A stretch of 64,000 nucleotides of DNA from Bacilli bacterium (GCA_017450205.1 JAFSVF010000019.1:23381-87380); one strand, 5' to 3'. Numbered from the stretch's first letter, positions 44,608 to 54,229 are shown. The notes: generated by a model not told the origin, from the sequence alone. Numbers and translations are program-made.

Positions 44608-45393
44608 ATGAGAAGGGAAAGTTTTCAAGGGATTCTTTTAGGAATAGTTATAATGTGTGCTGTATTTGCATTTATTACAATTGCATGGGCAACTTTTAAT
44701 AGTACATTAACAATTAATGGTACTGCTACTATTGCTGCACAAAAATGGCAAGTAGAATTTACAGGTACTAAAGACACAAAATTTGCTGATTTAGTTTCTA
44801 AAGTTTTAACAGCAAACACTCATAGTACTAGTGCAACCGCAGGAACTTTTACTATTTCTGATAATGGTTTAAAAATCGGTTATGGTAATTTAGGTTCCTC
44901 TGGATCTGCTGAAAATATAGGTACTTTAAATCAAAGTGGTGATAAAATTTCGTATACTTGGTATGTTCAAAATTTTGGTACTTTTGGTGCTGATGTATCG
45001 TTTTCAGGTTTAAATTCTGCTTTAACAACTCAAACAGATACATCAAATTATGATAACACTGGAAGTAATGTTAGTATTACATGTAAAGATGCAGATGGAA
45101 CAACTGCTAATGATGCTGCCGCTCAAACTTGGTGTGATAGTTATGTCAAAGCAGTTTTAACTGTTGATGGTAATAGTGTTACTAATAGTTCTACGTTTGC
45201 TTTAAATAAAGCAACTGATTCCACTAATGATTCTGATGTGAAGACTATTGTATTATCAATTGAGGTTAGACAATCTCAAGCTACTGAGAGTGGCGATAAA
45301 ACTGATGTTGTAACGAATAATCCAATTACAGTTACTATTGGTCAAATTGGATTAGTATCAACACAAAGTGCTACTACTCAAGCAGTTTCTTAA
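44608..45393 (+). CDS. exported surface protein with pilin-like N-terminus
   Basis: A 261-residue protein with an N-terminal hydrophobic segment (ILLGIVIMCAVFAFITIAWA) followed by TFNSTLTINGTATIAAQKWQVEF, a Ser/Thr/Gly/Asn-rich beta domain and two Cys (ITCKDAD, TWCDSY) that could pair. The pattern of a hydrophobic leader and a beta-rich body is like SipW/TasA-type or camelysin-type secreted fibre proteins; the exact family is uncertain. The Shine-Dalgarno AGAGGAGGAG is very strong, so high expression is likely. Confidence 0.65.
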   Translation: MRRESFQGILLGIVIMCAVFAFITIAWATFNSTLTINGTATIAAQKWQVEFTGTKDTKFADLVSKVLTANTHSTSATAGTFTISDNGLKIGYGNLGSSGSAENIGTLNQSGDKISYTWYVQNFGTFGADVSFSGLNSALTTQTDTSNYDNTGSNVSITCKDADGTTANDAAAQTWCDSYVKAVLTVDGNSVTNSSTFALNKATDSTNDSDVKTIVLSIEVRQSQATESGDKTDVVTNNPITVTIGQIGLVSTQSATTQAVS

Positions 45394-45407
45394 TATGAAT
45401 AATAATT

Positions 45408-45434
45408 AACTACACTTTAATGTGTAGTTTTTTT
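45408..45434 (+). terminator. Rho-independent terminator
   Basis: AACTACAC / GTGTAGTT stem with T7. Confidence 0.85.
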
Positions 45435-45479
45435 GTTGTCTTAATTGTATAATTATTATTGCAAGGATGTGATTAATAT

Positions 45480-46211
45480 ATGAACAATAATATTTCTATA
45501 GATAAACTTGTATTACAAATTTGTTCTTCGATTAATCCATCATTAGATGATAATAGTAAAGTTTTATATTTATATAAATTACTATTAAAATATTTTGTTA
45601 AAAATACTGATTTAGTTATTAATATTTTAAAGTTTTCAAATAAATATGACAGTTATAAAAAGAATGATTGGAAGAAATCTTTTAGTAGTTTATTTGATGT
45701 TTTATTTAATAAATGTTTAGATAAGTTACATTTGAATAAGAATACTAATGTAGATGATATATTTGATTCAATAGTTATTGAATTTAAAAATAAGTATAAA
45801 AATGGTAAATATATTAATGAAGAATATGTAAGTGATAAATTTGAAATTTTATTTATAGATTCTTTTAAATGTAATAATGGAATAACTAGTTTTAATAGAT
45901 TAAATTATAAAGACCAATTATATTTTGTTTATTCATATATTAATTATATTTTTAAAGATGTAAGTGATGATGAATGTTTTAATAATGTAGTATTTGATGA
46001 TATTGAAGGTATAGATAATATTATCAAGATGTATCCGATTAGAATGGTTTATGATGGAAGTTATACTTTATTATTTTGTATAAATAATGGTTTAGATAAT
46101 ATATATTATTCTTATAATTTAAATAGTAATATTTTTAAGAAAATAGATAAAGAAAAATTTAGTCTATTACGAAAAGGAAATATAATTGCAGAAAATGTTA
46201 ATAAATATTAA
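45480..46211 (+). CDS. helical protein of unknown function
   Basis: A 243-residue cytoplasmic protein rich in Asn, Lys, Phe and Tyr, with a helical first two thirds and a beta-like end (MVYDGSYTLLFCINNGLDNIYYSY). The coding is very AT-rich. No motif is recognised. It is flanked by terminators and stands alone. Confidence 0.6.
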   Translation: MNNNISIDKLVLQICSSINPSLDDNSKVLYLYKLLLKYFVKNTDLVINILKFSNKYDSYKKNDWKKSFSSLFDVLFNKCLDKLHLNKNTNVDDIFDSIVIEFKNKYKNGKYINEEYVSDKFEILFIDSFKCNNGITSFNRLNYKDQLYFVYSYINYIFKDVSDDECFNNVVFDDIEGIDNIIKMYPIRMVYDGSYTLLFCINNGLDNIYYSYNLNSNIFKKIDKEKFSLLRKGNIIAENVNKY

Positions 46212-46220
46212 CATTTTTTT
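46192..46220 (+). terminator. Rho-independent terminator
   Basis: AAATGTTAAT / ATTAACATTT stem overlapping the stop codon, T7. Confidence 0.8.
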
Positions 46221-46306
46221 AATGTAAACTTAAAGTTGAGTATTTCAACTACGGTTTTATTATCTTTTTATTAAATAATATCTTATAATACTTGTGGGTG
46301 ATGAAA

Positions 46307-46582
46307 ATGAAGTTTGTAAAGATAACTGCATCATGGTGTCTATCATGTATTTTAATGAAATCTAAGATTGAGTCTTTTGAATCAAGATTTGTAGATGGAG
46401 TAGAAATTATTGATTTAGATGCAGATAATAATAAGGATGAAATTGTTAAATATAATATTGGAGAAAAATTACCAGTTTATATTATTTTTGATGGTGATAA
46501 AGAAGTCTCTAGAATTATTGGTGAAAAGGGTAATAAAGATTTAGAGAAATTCTTTATTGAAGGAGGATTAATTAATGAGTAA
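46307..46582 (+). CDS. thioredoxin-like protein
   Basis: A 91-residue thioredoxin fold with an early active site WCLSC at about residues 10-14 and a cis-Pro in EKLPVYIIF. It lacks a signal peptide, so it is cytoplasmic. It overlaps the DsbD-like membrane gene by 8 bases and is likely its electron donor. Start chosen at 46307, about 6 bases after GGGTG; an ATG two codons earlier sits too near the ribosome site. Confidence 0.8.
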   Translation: MKFVKITASWCLSCILMKSKIESFESRFVDGVEIIDLDADNNKDEIVKYNIGEKLPVYIIFDGDKEVSRIIGEKGNKDLEKFFIEGGLINE

Positions 46583-48002
46583 AAAGACAAAAAAAGAAAT
46601 TAATTCTCATGCGATAGATTCTATTTATTCAATTGAAGAAAAAGAAAATCATACTGGATTAATAATAGGTATTGTTTTAACTGTTGTTGCTGTTATTGGT
46701 TTAATAGTACTTGCTGCTATGTCTATGAAAAATGGTGCAGGGGATGCTATTAAAAATGCTAGCGAAAATTATAAAGTATCCATTTTAGGTAACTTTAATG
46801 CAAAAAGTGTTAGTTTACCAATACTTTCTATTGTGCTTGGATTAGTTGATGGTTTTAACCCTTGTGCTATGTGGATATTAGTATTTTTAATTTTAATGCT
46901 AATTGAAATGAAAGATAGAAAAAAGATGTGGATCTTAGGTTCTGCATTCTTGTTAACGAGTGCACTTATTTATTTAATATTTATGGTTTCATGGTTAAAT
47001 GTTGCTGTAATTCTATCTAGTATTAAATATGTAAGAATGGCAATTGGTTTATTTGCATTAGTATTTGGTATTGTTAATGTATATAGATTCTTTAAATTAT
47101 TAAATGATGATGTTGGTTGTGATGTAACAGATGCCAAGAAAAGAACAAAAATTATGGATTCTATTAGAAAAATAGTTTCTGAAAAATCTTTTATACTTTC
47201 TTTAATTGGAATTATTGTACTCGCTGCTGGTGTTAACATGCTTGAACTATTATGTTCATTAGGTATTCCAGTTGTATTTGCTCAAGTACTTGCTTTAAAT
47301 GATTTAAATGTAATGCAATATATGATTTATATTTTATTATATTTAATATTCTTTATGATTGATGATTTTATTGTATTCTTTATAGCAATGACTACTTTAA
47401 AAGTTACTGGTATAAGTAATAAATATACTAAATGGAGTCATTTATTAGGTGGAATATTTATGGCATTACTTGGTGTATTAATGTTATTTAAACCAGCTTG
47501 GATTATGTTTAATTTTGAAAATAATAATTCTATTCAAACAATTAGTGAAGGTGTATTTAATTGGGATGCTAAGGTAGAAGATGTTAAGTTTGATGATAAA
47601 GTTAATGTTTATATATTCCATGGAGCTACTTGTCCTCATTGTGCTGATTTGAGAAAACTTTTAATTTCATATACAAATGAAAACAAGTTTGATTATAATG
47701 TATATGGTTTTGAAGTATGGAACAATAAAGATAATGCTAAGTTGTGGTTAAAGATTGCAGAACTTGCTAATAATAAAGATACAAGTGGCGTTCCTTATCT
47801 TTTAGTAGGAAATTCTACTATGATTGGTTATGCTGATTATAACGCTGATCAAGTTAAAGAAATGCTATCTAATGAATTAAAGAAGAAAAAAGATGATAGA
47901 GAAGATTTATTTAAAAAGTATTTAGAAGAACAAGATAAAAGTGATAAAACAACTACTAGTACTACTACAATTGTAAGTACTGAAAATAAAAAGAAAAAAT
48001 AA
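46575..48002 (+). CDS. CcdA/DsbD-like membrane thiol transporter fused to a thioredoxin domain
   Basis: A 475-residue protein: one N-terminal helix (about 28-50), then a six- to seven-helix DsbD/CcdA core with GFNPCAMW (Cys near 97) and LELLCSLGIP (Cys near 227) as the membrane Cys pair, then an outer thioredoxin-like domain with CPHC near residue 353 and a GVPYLLVG cis-Pro. The C-terminal tail is Lys/Thr rich. With the cytoplasmic WCLSC protein this forms a full relay for moving electrons across the membrane to keep surface thiols reduced. Orientation is inferred. Confidence 0.82.
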   Translation: MSKKTKKEINSHAIDSIYSIEEKENHTGLIIGIVLTVVAVIGLIVLAAMSMKNGAGDAIKNASENYKVSILGNFNAKSVSLPILSIVLGLVDGFNPCAMWILVFLILMLIEMKDRKKMWILGSAFLLTSALIYLIFMVSWLNVAVILSSIKYVRMAIGLFALVFGIVNVYRFFKLLNDDVGCDVTDAKKRTKIMDSIRKIVSEKSFILSLIGIIVLAAGVNMLELLCSLGIPVVFAQVLALNDLNVMQYMIYILLYLIFFMIDDFIVFFIAMTTLKVTGISNKYTKWSHLLGGIFMALLGVLMLFKPAWIMFNFENNNSIQTISEGVFNWDAKVEDVKFDDKVNVYIFHGATCPHCADLRKLLISYTNENKFDYNVYGFEVWNNKDNAKLWLKIAELANNKDTSGVPYLLVGNSTMIGYADYNADQVKEMLSNELKKKKDDREDLFKKYLEEQDKSDKTTTSTTTIVSTENKKKK

Positions 48003-48013
48003 AAAGGAGTAAT

Positions 48014-48607
48014 ATGAATAATAGAGATATAGAAAATAGGTTTAGTGATTGTCTATCTTTAATAAAAAACGATCATTTAAAAGAAGTTTTAAAAATTATT
48101 TTGGATGATTATTTACCTAATTATTGGTTTACTATTGATGCATCATCTACAGGTAAATATCATCCTAAATATGCTGCTGGTGAAGGTGGTCTAATGAGAC
48201 ACTCTAAAGCTGCAATGTTTATTGGTAATGAAATTTTAAATAATCCATTATTTGGTGATAACTTTTCTAGTTATCAAAAAGACTTATTATTAATGAGTTT
48301 ACTTATTCATGATGGATTAAAATATAATTTTGAAAAAGAAAAATATACTAATTTTGCTCATCCAATTTTAATGTCTAAGTTTATTATGGATAATCATGAA
48401 TTATGGGATTTAAGTTATGATGATGCAGAATATATGTCTAAAGTAATTGCATCTCATATGGGACCTTGGAATACATCTAAATATGATAAAACTATTCTTC
48501 CAGTACCTGAAACTAAAGAAGAATATTTTGTACATTTATGTGATTATTTAGCTTCTAGAAAAATAATTAACATACAATTTGATGATAATAGTATGATATC
48601 TAATTAG
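48014..48607 (+). CDS. HD-domain phosphohydrolase-like protein
   Basis: A 197-residue cytoplasmic protein with an HD metal-site pattern: RHSKAAM (His63), LLIHDGLKYN (His99-Asp100), ASHMGPW and CDYLASR. It resembles small HD hydrolases that act on nucleotides. Substrate unknown. AAAGGAG precedes the start; 11 bases separate it from the redox gene, so it belongs to the same transcript. Confidence 0.75.
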   Translation: MNNRDIENRFSDCLSLIKNDHLKEVLKIILDDYLPNYWFTIDASSTGKYHPKYAAGEGGLMRHSKAAMFIGNEILNNPLFGDNFSSYQKDLLLMSLLIHDGLKYNFEKEKYTNFAHPILMSKFIMDNHELWDLSYDDAEYMSKVIASHMGPWNTSKYDKTILPVPETKEEYFVHLCDYLASRKIINIQFDDNSMISN

Positions 48608-48638
48608 TAATATTCAATTCATTTGAATATTATTTTTT
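48608..48638 (+). terminator. Rho-independent terminator
   Basis: TAATATTCAA / TTGAATATTA stem with T run. Confidence 0.75.
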
Positions 48639-48670
48639 ATTTTTGTATAATTAAATTGAGGATGATGCAA

Positions 48671-49405
48671 GTGGAACTAGTAATAAAATATATATTATTA
48701 TTCTTTATCTATGCTTTTATTGGATGGTGTATTGAAGTTGTTGCCAAAATAATTGATGATAGAAAGTTTGTTAATAGAGGATTCTTAATTGGACCAATAT
48801 TACCTATATATGGTATTGGTGTATTATTAATTCTATTAGTTACTAAACAAACAGATAATTTTATCATTGTATTTATTAAAGCAATTGCTATATGTTCAGT
48901 ATTAGAGTATTTTACTTCTTGGATTATGGAAGTATTCTTTAAAACTAGATGGTGGGATTATTCAAAAAGAAAGTTTAATTTAAATGGGAGAATATGTGCT
49001 AATACAATGATTCCATTTGGATTATTAGGTTTATTTGTTGTTTATGTATTAAATCCATTCTTTAATTATGTGATAGATCATAGTCCTTATGTATTAAATG
49101 TTATTATTGTTGGTATATTTATATTCTTTATTCTTTTAGATTTTATTGTTACTGTTAAAGTTCTTGTTAAGATTAAAAGAAAGATTAGAACTAGTGCTAG
49201 AGATAATACTCCAAGAATTAGATCTAAGATATCTAAATGGTTAGAGAATAACTCTTATGTATTTAGAAGACTTAAAAAGAGTTTCCCTGATTTAGATATT
49301 AGGGGTAAGATTGACTATGTTGAAAATGGTATAGTTAAGACTGTTTTAATCGTAAATGATTCAGTTGTTGATTTAACTTCTAAATTAAAGTCTAAAAAGA
49401 AGTAG
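48671..49405 (+). CDS. membrane protein of the CmpB-like putative ABC permease family
   Basis: A 244-residue protein with about five transmembrane helices. The start FFIYAFIGWCIEVV and RGFLIGPILPIYGIG, then EYFTSWIMEVFFKTRWWDYS, match the PF06541 (putative ABC transporter permease) family. No ATPase partner is next to it. The best start is the GTG at 48671, 9 bases after GAGG; ATG codons at 48662 and 48665 touch the ribosome site. Confidence 0.75.
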   Translation: MELVIKYILLFFIYAFIGWCIEVVAKIIDDRKFVNRGFLIGPILPIYGIGVLLILLVTKQTDNFIIVFIKAIAICSVLEYFTSWIMEVFFKTRWWDYSKRKFNLNGRICANTMIPFGLLGLFVVYVLNPFFNYVIDHSPYVLNVIIVGIFIFFILLDFIVTVKVLVKIKRKIRTSARDNTPRIRSKISKWLENNSYVFRRLKKSFPDLDIRGKIDYVENGIVKTVLIVNDSVVDLTSKLKSKKK

Positions 49406-49410
49406 TTTTA

Positions 49411-49438
49411 TTGACAAATGATAAAAATATGTTATATT
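49411..49438 (+). promoter_or_regulatory. promoter of proS T-box transcript
   Basis: TTGACA, 16-base spacer, TGT-TATATT. Confidence 0.85.
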
Positions 49439-49444
49439 ACTTAT

Positions 49445-49650
49445 GTAAATCGATGAAGAGGACATAATATTTATATTCCCTGTAAAAGTGATTCTAGGAT
49501 AGTGTGAACTAGATTATATAATATATTTATTCCTACCTCGGAGTAGAATGAAAACATTCTCGGGTAATTCCGTTAAAAATAATTAAGTTAATTAAAGGGA
49601 TGGTACCGTGCTTAATGCACTCCTTGTGTACTATTCCTTTTTTATTTTTT
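49445..49650 (+). promoter_or_regulatory. T-box leader of proS
   Basis: A tRNA-sensing leader: GATGAAGAGGAC-like start of stem I, a stem III hairpin (GAATG-aaaa-CATTC), and the T-box AAAGGGATGGTACCGTG at 49594-49610, in which TGGT would pair with the tRNA-Pro acceptor end. The terminator pairs 49594-49606 with 49628-49640 (13 bp with wobbles) and ends in T runs. Uncharged tRNA-Pro would favour read-through. The specifier codon was not fixed by me. Confidence 0.9.
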
Positions 49651-49665
49651 GAAAGGGTGATAAAA

Positions 49666-51093
49666 ATGGCAAATAATGCTATTACTGAAAGAGATAAGGA
49701 TTTCGCACAATGGTATACAGATGTTGTAAGAGCTGCTAAACTAGCTGATTATTCTTCTGTTAAAGGATTTATGGTTGTAGAACCTAATGGATATGCAATT
49801 TGGGAAAAGATGGTAAGTATTCTTGATAAGAAATTTAAAGAACTAGGACATGTTAATGTTGCTATGCCAGTATTAATTCCTGAAAATCTTTTAAAGAAAG
49901 AAGGAGAATTAGTAGAAGGATTTGCTCCTGAAGTAGCTTGGGTTACTCATGGAGGTTCTAAAGAATTAGAAGAACGTCTTGCTTTTAGACCTACATCTGA
50001 AACATTATTCTGTGATTATTATAAAGATCATATTGCATCTTATAGAGATTTACCAAAATTATATAATCAATGGTGTTCTGTTATTAGATGGGAAAAAGAA
50101 ACTAGACCATTCTTAAGATCAAGAGAATTTTGGTGGCAAGAAGGACATACTATTCATGCTACTGAAGAAGAAGCTAAAAAAGAAACTGATCAAATGATGG
50201 ATGTTTATGAATGGTTCCATCATGAAATATTAGCAATTCCATCTATAACCGGTGTTAAAACTGAAAAAGAAAAATTTGCTGGTGCAGAATATACATTAAC
50301 TAATGAAGCACTTATGTATAATGGTGTTGCATTACAAGCAGGTACTTCTCATTACTTTGGTCAAAAGTTTGCAAAAGCATATGATGTTAAGTTTTTAAAT
50401 AAAGAAAATAAACAAGAATATGTATATCAAACTTCATGGGGAACAACTACAAGAATGATTGGTGGATTAATCATGGTTCATAGTGATGATAGAGGATTAG
50501 TTTTACCTCCAAGAATTGCTCCAAGACAAGTAGTATTAATTCCAATTGGTAAAGATGACAGAGTATTTGAACTTGCTGAAGAATATAAGAATGAATTATT
50601 AAAAAATGATATTACTGCATATGTAGATAATAGTGATAAATCTCCTGGATTTAAATTTGCCGAAGCTGAAGTTAATGGAATTCCAGTTAGAATTGAAGTT
50701 GGTGCTAGAGATTTAGCAGAAAATAAAATTACTTTTGCAAGAAGAGATACTGGAGAAAAGATTCAAGTTTCTTTAGATGGTTTAGATATTGTAAATTATA
50801 CTAAAGATTTACTTGAAACTATTCAACATGATATGTATGAAAGAGCTAAAGAAAGAAGAGATAAACTTACATTCGAAGCTCATAATATGGAAGACATGGA
50901 AAGAATTTTAAATACTCAACCAGGGTTTATTCATGCTATGTGGTGTGGAGATTCTGAATGTGAAGCTAAAATTAAGGAAATTAGAGGATGTAAATCTAGA
51001 TGCATTGTTCCTAATGGTGAAAGAATTGATGAAAAATGTGTTTGCTGTGGTAAAGAAGCTAAGGAACATGTTATTTGGGGAATACAATATTAA
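49666..51093 (+). CDS. proS: prolyl-tRNA synthetase, archaeal/eukaryal type (ProS type 3)
   Basis: A 475-residue class II synthetase. It lacks the INS editing domain of ordinary bacterial ProRS and has RPTSET (motif 2 region), RFLRSREFWWQEGH-like motif 2, TSWGTTTRMIGG motif 3 and a C-terminal zinc domain with CKSRC and CVCC ending in GIQY. This form occurs in Mollicutes and some other Bacilli as well as archaea. Start at 49666 after AAAGGGTGA; the longer frame runs through the T-box and is not coding. Confidence 0.95.
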   Translation: MANNAITERDKDFAQWYTDVVRAAKLADYSSVKGFMVVEPNGYAIWEKMVSILDKKFKELGHVNVAMPVLIPENLLKKEGELVEGFAPEVAWVTHGGSKELEERLAFRPTSETLFCDYYKDHIASYRDLPKLYNQWCSVIRWEKETRPFLRSREFWWQEGHTIHATEEEAKKETDQMMDVYEWFHHEILAIPSITGVKTEKEKFAGAEYTLTNEALMYNGVALQAGTSHYFGQKFAKAYDVKFLNKENKQEYVYQTSWGTTTRMIGGLIMVHSDDRGLVLPPRIAPRQVVLIPIGKDDRVFELAEEYKNELLKNDITAYVDNSDKSPGFKFAEAEVNGIPVRIEVGARDLAENKITFARRDTGEKIQVSLDGLDIVNYTKDLLETIQHDMYERAKERRDKLTFEAHNMEDMERILNTQPGFIHAMWCGDSECEAKIKEIRGCKSRCIVPNGERIDEKCVCCGKEAKEHVIWGIQY

Positions 51094-51113
51094 TTGTATT
51101 CTCTTTTTTTTTT
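51079..51113 (+). terminator. terminator after proS
   Basis: GAATACAAT / ATTGTATTC stem overlaps the last codons; T10 run. Confidence 0.85.
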
Positions 51114-51147
51114 ATGTTATTATACTTAAAGCAAGGAGAGCAATATT

Positions 51148-52770
51148 ATGAATATTAAGAATTTAACAATGAATTTTGGTATGCAACAAATATTTGAAGA
51201 TATTACTCTTCAAATTAAAGATAATGAACATGTTGGTATTATTGGAGTTAATGGTGCTGGTAAATCAACATTTTTTAAACTTATTATGGGTAAGATTACA
51301 CCTGATATGGGTAAGATTATTATGAAACCTGGTACAAGAATAGGTTTTCTTCCACAAGTTATAAGTGATGAAATACCATCTATTGAAATTAGTGTATTTG
51401 ATTATTTATTAGACGGTAGACCAATTAAAAAGTTAGAAAAAGATTTAGAGAGTGCTTATTTAGAGGCATCACTTGAGAATGATGAAAAGAAATTAAATAC
51501 TATTCTAAATAAAATTAGTAAGATTCAAGCTAAACTAGATTATTATGACCAATATGGTGCTGAAAGTTCATTATTAAAAATTATTGATGGTATGAATATA
51601 GATAGTAATCTTTTAGATATGAATTTAAATGAGTTAAGTGGTGGACAAAAAAGTAAGATAGCATTTGCTAGACTTTTATATTCAAATCCAGAAGTTTTAC
51701 TTTTAGATGAACCTACAAATCACTTAGATGTTGATACTAAAGATTATATAATTAATTATTTAAAGAATTATAAAGGTACAGTATTAGTAATATCTCATGA
51801 TGTTGATTTTTTAAATGAAGTTGTTTCTAGTATTCTTTATGTTGATAAGACTACTCATAAGATGGAGCTTTATCCAGGTAATTATGAGAAATATTTGAAG
51901 ATAAGAAACGAAAGACTAAAGACTCAAGAAAGAATTTTAGAAAAACAATTAGTTGAAGAAGAAAAGTTAAAAAAGATAATTGCTAAATATATTGGTGGGA
52001 ATGAAAAGAAAGCTAACATAGCAAAAGATAGAATAAAGAAGTTAGAAAAGTTAGAAAACGAAAAAGTTGTTTTAGAAAAGAAAAAGAAATTTACAAATTT
52101 TAAAATTAGTATGAATCATCCAAGTGGCATTGTACCTGTTAAAGTTGAAAATTTAACTTTTGGATACAATAAAGATAATATTTTAATTAATGATTTAACT
52201 TTTGATTTAAGTAGGGGAGAAAAGTTTTTAATTGTTGGAGAAAATGGTATTGGTAAATCAACTTTATTAAAATTACTTATGGGTTATTTAAATCCGTTAT
52301 CTGGTAATATTACAATTGGAGATAAAACTGAAATTGGATACTATGCTCAAGAACATGAATTATTAGAAAGTGAAAAAAATATTGTTGATAATTTTAAAAA
52401 TACCGGTTTAGGAATAAGAGATTTAAGAAGCTTTTTAGGTAATTTTCTTTTTAGTGGTGATGATGTATTTAAGATGGTTAGTGTTTTATCACCAGGAGAA
52501 AGAAGTAGAGTTGCTTTAGCTAAACTTGCATTAACTGGAGCTAATTTTTTAATACTTGATGAACCTACTAACCATTTAGATCCAGAAACTCAAAAGATTA
52601 TTGCTGATACATTTAAAAATTATGAAGGAACTATGTTAGTTGTATCTCATAATTTAGAATTTGTAGATAATTTAGGCATTGAAAGAATGTTAATGCTTCC
52701 TAGTGGTCAAATTAGATATTATGATCCAAAGATTGTAATGTATTATCAAGAATTAAATAATAAAAAATAA
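51148..52770 (+). CDS. ABC-F family ATPase
   Basis: A 540-residue soluble twin ABC protein. Walker A GVNGAGKST and GENGIGKST, signatures LSGGQKSK and LSPGERSR, Walker B LLLDEPTNHLD and LILDEPTNHLD, with a charged inter-domain linker (about 240-310) typical of ABC-F. Such proteins act on the ribosome (EttA/YbiT) or give antibiotic resistance; the linker length is like the housekeeping YkpA/YbiT group. GGAG precedes the ATG. Confidence 0.9.
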   Translation: MNIKNLTMNFGMQQIFEDITLQIKDNEHVGIIGVNGAGKSTFFKLIMGKITPDMGKIIMKPGTRIGFLPQVISDEIPSIEISVFDYLLDGRPIKKLEKDLESAYLEASLENDEKKLNTILNKISKIQAKLDYYDQYGAESSLLKIIDGMNIDSNLLDMNLNELSGGQKSKIAFARLLYSNPEVLLLDEPTNHLDVDTKDYIINYLKNYKGTVLVISHDVDFLNEVVSSILYVDKTTHKMELYPGNYEKYLKIRNERLKTQERILEKQLVEEEKLKKIIAKYIGGNEKKANIAKDRIKKLEKLENEKVVLEKKKKFTNFKISMNHPSGIVPVKVENLTFGYNKDNILINDLTFDLSRGEKFLIVGENGIGKSTLLKLLMGYLNPLSGNITIGDKTEIGYYAQEHELLESEKNIVDNFKNTGLGIRDLRSFLGNFLFSGDDVFKMVSVLSPGERSRVALAKLALTGANFLILDEPTNHLDPETQKIIADTFKNYEGTMLVVSHNLEFVDNLGIERMLMLPSGQIRYYDPKIVMYYQELNNKK

Positions 52771-52796
52771 AAGAACACTGTAGTGTTCTTTTTATA
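52764..52796. terminator. shared bidirectional terminator
   Basis: AAGAACACT-gt-AGTGTTCTT stem with T runs on both strands between converging genes. Confidence 0.85.
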
Positions 52797-53721
52797 ATTT
52801 CATTCCACAACCAGGACAAACTCCTCTAGCACCAATTAAACTTGCTCCGCATCTTGGACATTTTAATTCATCATTTTTAGTGTTTGTAGCATGTTCAATT
52901 TTTTCTTTACCACCAAATGCAATTGCTTCATTACTTGGTCCGACAGATTTGAAGTCTTGGATTTGTTTTGTAATTTTAGTTTCTTTTTCTTTAGAAACAG
53001 TTTCGTCTAAAGTATCTATTTCTTTATTATCAATTTTGTTTTCTAATATCGATGTATCTCTTTTTTCTTCCTCAAGAGTTTCGATTGTTTCACTTGTATT
53101 TGTGTAATCTGATAGATTTACAACTTCATCAATTGCTAAATCGTTATTGATATTTTGTTTTAATTTTTCGTTAATAGCGGGATCTGGCTTGAACTCTTTA
53201 ATTTCTTCAGGTTTTTCTTCAACTAATTCATCTTTGAAATTAAATTCATCCATTGGAACATTTGGTTTTATATCTATTATTTCATCTTTTTTAAATAAAT
53301 TTCCTATTTCAAATTCTTCTTTATTGTTTTTAAGTTTTTCTTCTAGTTTATCAATATCTGCCTGAGTTTTATAATAGTTCTTTTCTATTTCGAGATATTT
53401 ATCACGTACTTCTGAAAAAGCAATATAAGGAACAAAGATTATTGGAAATAATATAGCTAAATACCAAGTATATCTTTTAAGATCAAATTGTTTTGCTAAA
53501 TTATATGGAGATACTATAAATGCAATGATATTTAATGGTGGTACAATTGCTACCCATTTTGGTATTCTTATAAATGAAAAATATGTCCATATATCATATA
53601 TAGGTATTAGTGATTCATAACCTTTATGTCTTTCTTTAATGAATATCTTATATAAAGACACTTTAAAGACTATTAGATAAATAATTAAATATATTATAAA
53701 TATCTTTAAATATATATTCAT
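52792..53721 (-). CDS. membrane protein with DUF5684-like N-terminus and zinc ribbon
   Basis: A 309-residue protein: a first helix (IYLKIFIIYLIIYLIVF), then GYESLIPIYDIWTY and two more helices (to about 105), as in DUF5684-like membrane proteins; a coiled/acidic linker from 110 to 285; and a C-terminal zinc ribbon CPRCGASLIGARGVCPGCG. The zinc ribbon would lie in the cytoplasm. Role unknown. Confidence 0.7.
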   Translation of the reverse strand: MNIYLKIFIIYLIIYLIVFKVSLYKIFIKERHKGYESLIPIYDIWTYFSFIRIPKWVAIVPPLNIIAFIVSPYNLAKQFDLKRYTWYLAILFPIIFVPYIAFSEVRDKYLEIEKNYYKTQADIDKLEEKLKNNKEEFEIGNLFKKDEIIDIKPNVPMDEFNFKDELVEEKPEEIKEFKPDPAINEKLKQNINNDLAIDEVVNLSDYTNTSETIETLEEEKRDTSILENKIDNKEIDTLDETVSKEKETKITKQIQDFKSVGPSNEAIAFGGKEKIEHATNTKNDELKCPRCGASLIGARGVCPGCGMKL

Positions 53722-53773
53722 TTATATCTTCCTATTCTATTAGAATTATAGTTTATTATTAATTTTATCTCAA

Positions 53774-53797
53774 TAAAAAAACTAGACTTTGTCTAGC
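53774..53797 (-). terminator. terminator (minus strand)
   Basis: CTAGAC / GTCTAG stem with T7 on the minus strand, at the end of the 103-residue protein. Confidence 0.65.
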
Positions 53798-54108
53798 TAG
53801 AATTGAATATTACCAGTTTGAACTTGTGGTTCTTCAATTTTTGTTTCTTCTTTTTGTTCTTGAGCTTGAATATCTGTATTCTCTTCTTGAATTTCTTGAA
53901 CTTCAAATTTTACTGGGTCTTCATCTAAAACTATAATTTTAGATTTTTTAAGTTCTTCAGTTTGAGAAACTTCCATTTGAGTTGAAACTTCTTGCATGAT
54001 TGGAGCCACTACTTCTTGATTATATACTACTGAATTTTCTTGTATATTATTTATTGTATTATCTACTTGGTTTTGTATTAAATTATCATTATTATATTCT
54101 TGATTCAT
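53797..54108 (-). CDS. Gln/Glu-rich disordered protein
   Basis: A 103-residue protein with almost no hydrophobic clusters, rich in Gln, Glu, Asn and Val (QNQVDNTINNIQENS), predicted disordered. GGAGG at 7 bases supports that it is translated. Divergent from the essC gene, so a link to the T7SS is possible but unproven. No known family. Confidence 0.55.
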   Translation of the reverse strand: MNQEYNNDNLIQNQVDNTINNIQENSVVYNQEVVAPIMQEVSTQMEVSQTEELKKSKIIVLDEDPVKFEVQEIQEENTDIQAQEQKEETKIEEPQVQTGNIQF

Positions 54109-54229
54109 AATAATCCTCCTAATAAAAGATTACCATATTTATCTTTGATATTAACCATTTTTTTGTTTTATTTACATTTATATTTATTCTTTATTATGAT
54201 ATTATTATATAGAATAAGGAGGAGTATTA

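Noticed and set aside
49600..49665. Longer ProS start at 49600
   Set aside because: This part is the T-box and terminator; the ATG at 49666 has a ribosome site and gives the standard N-terminus.
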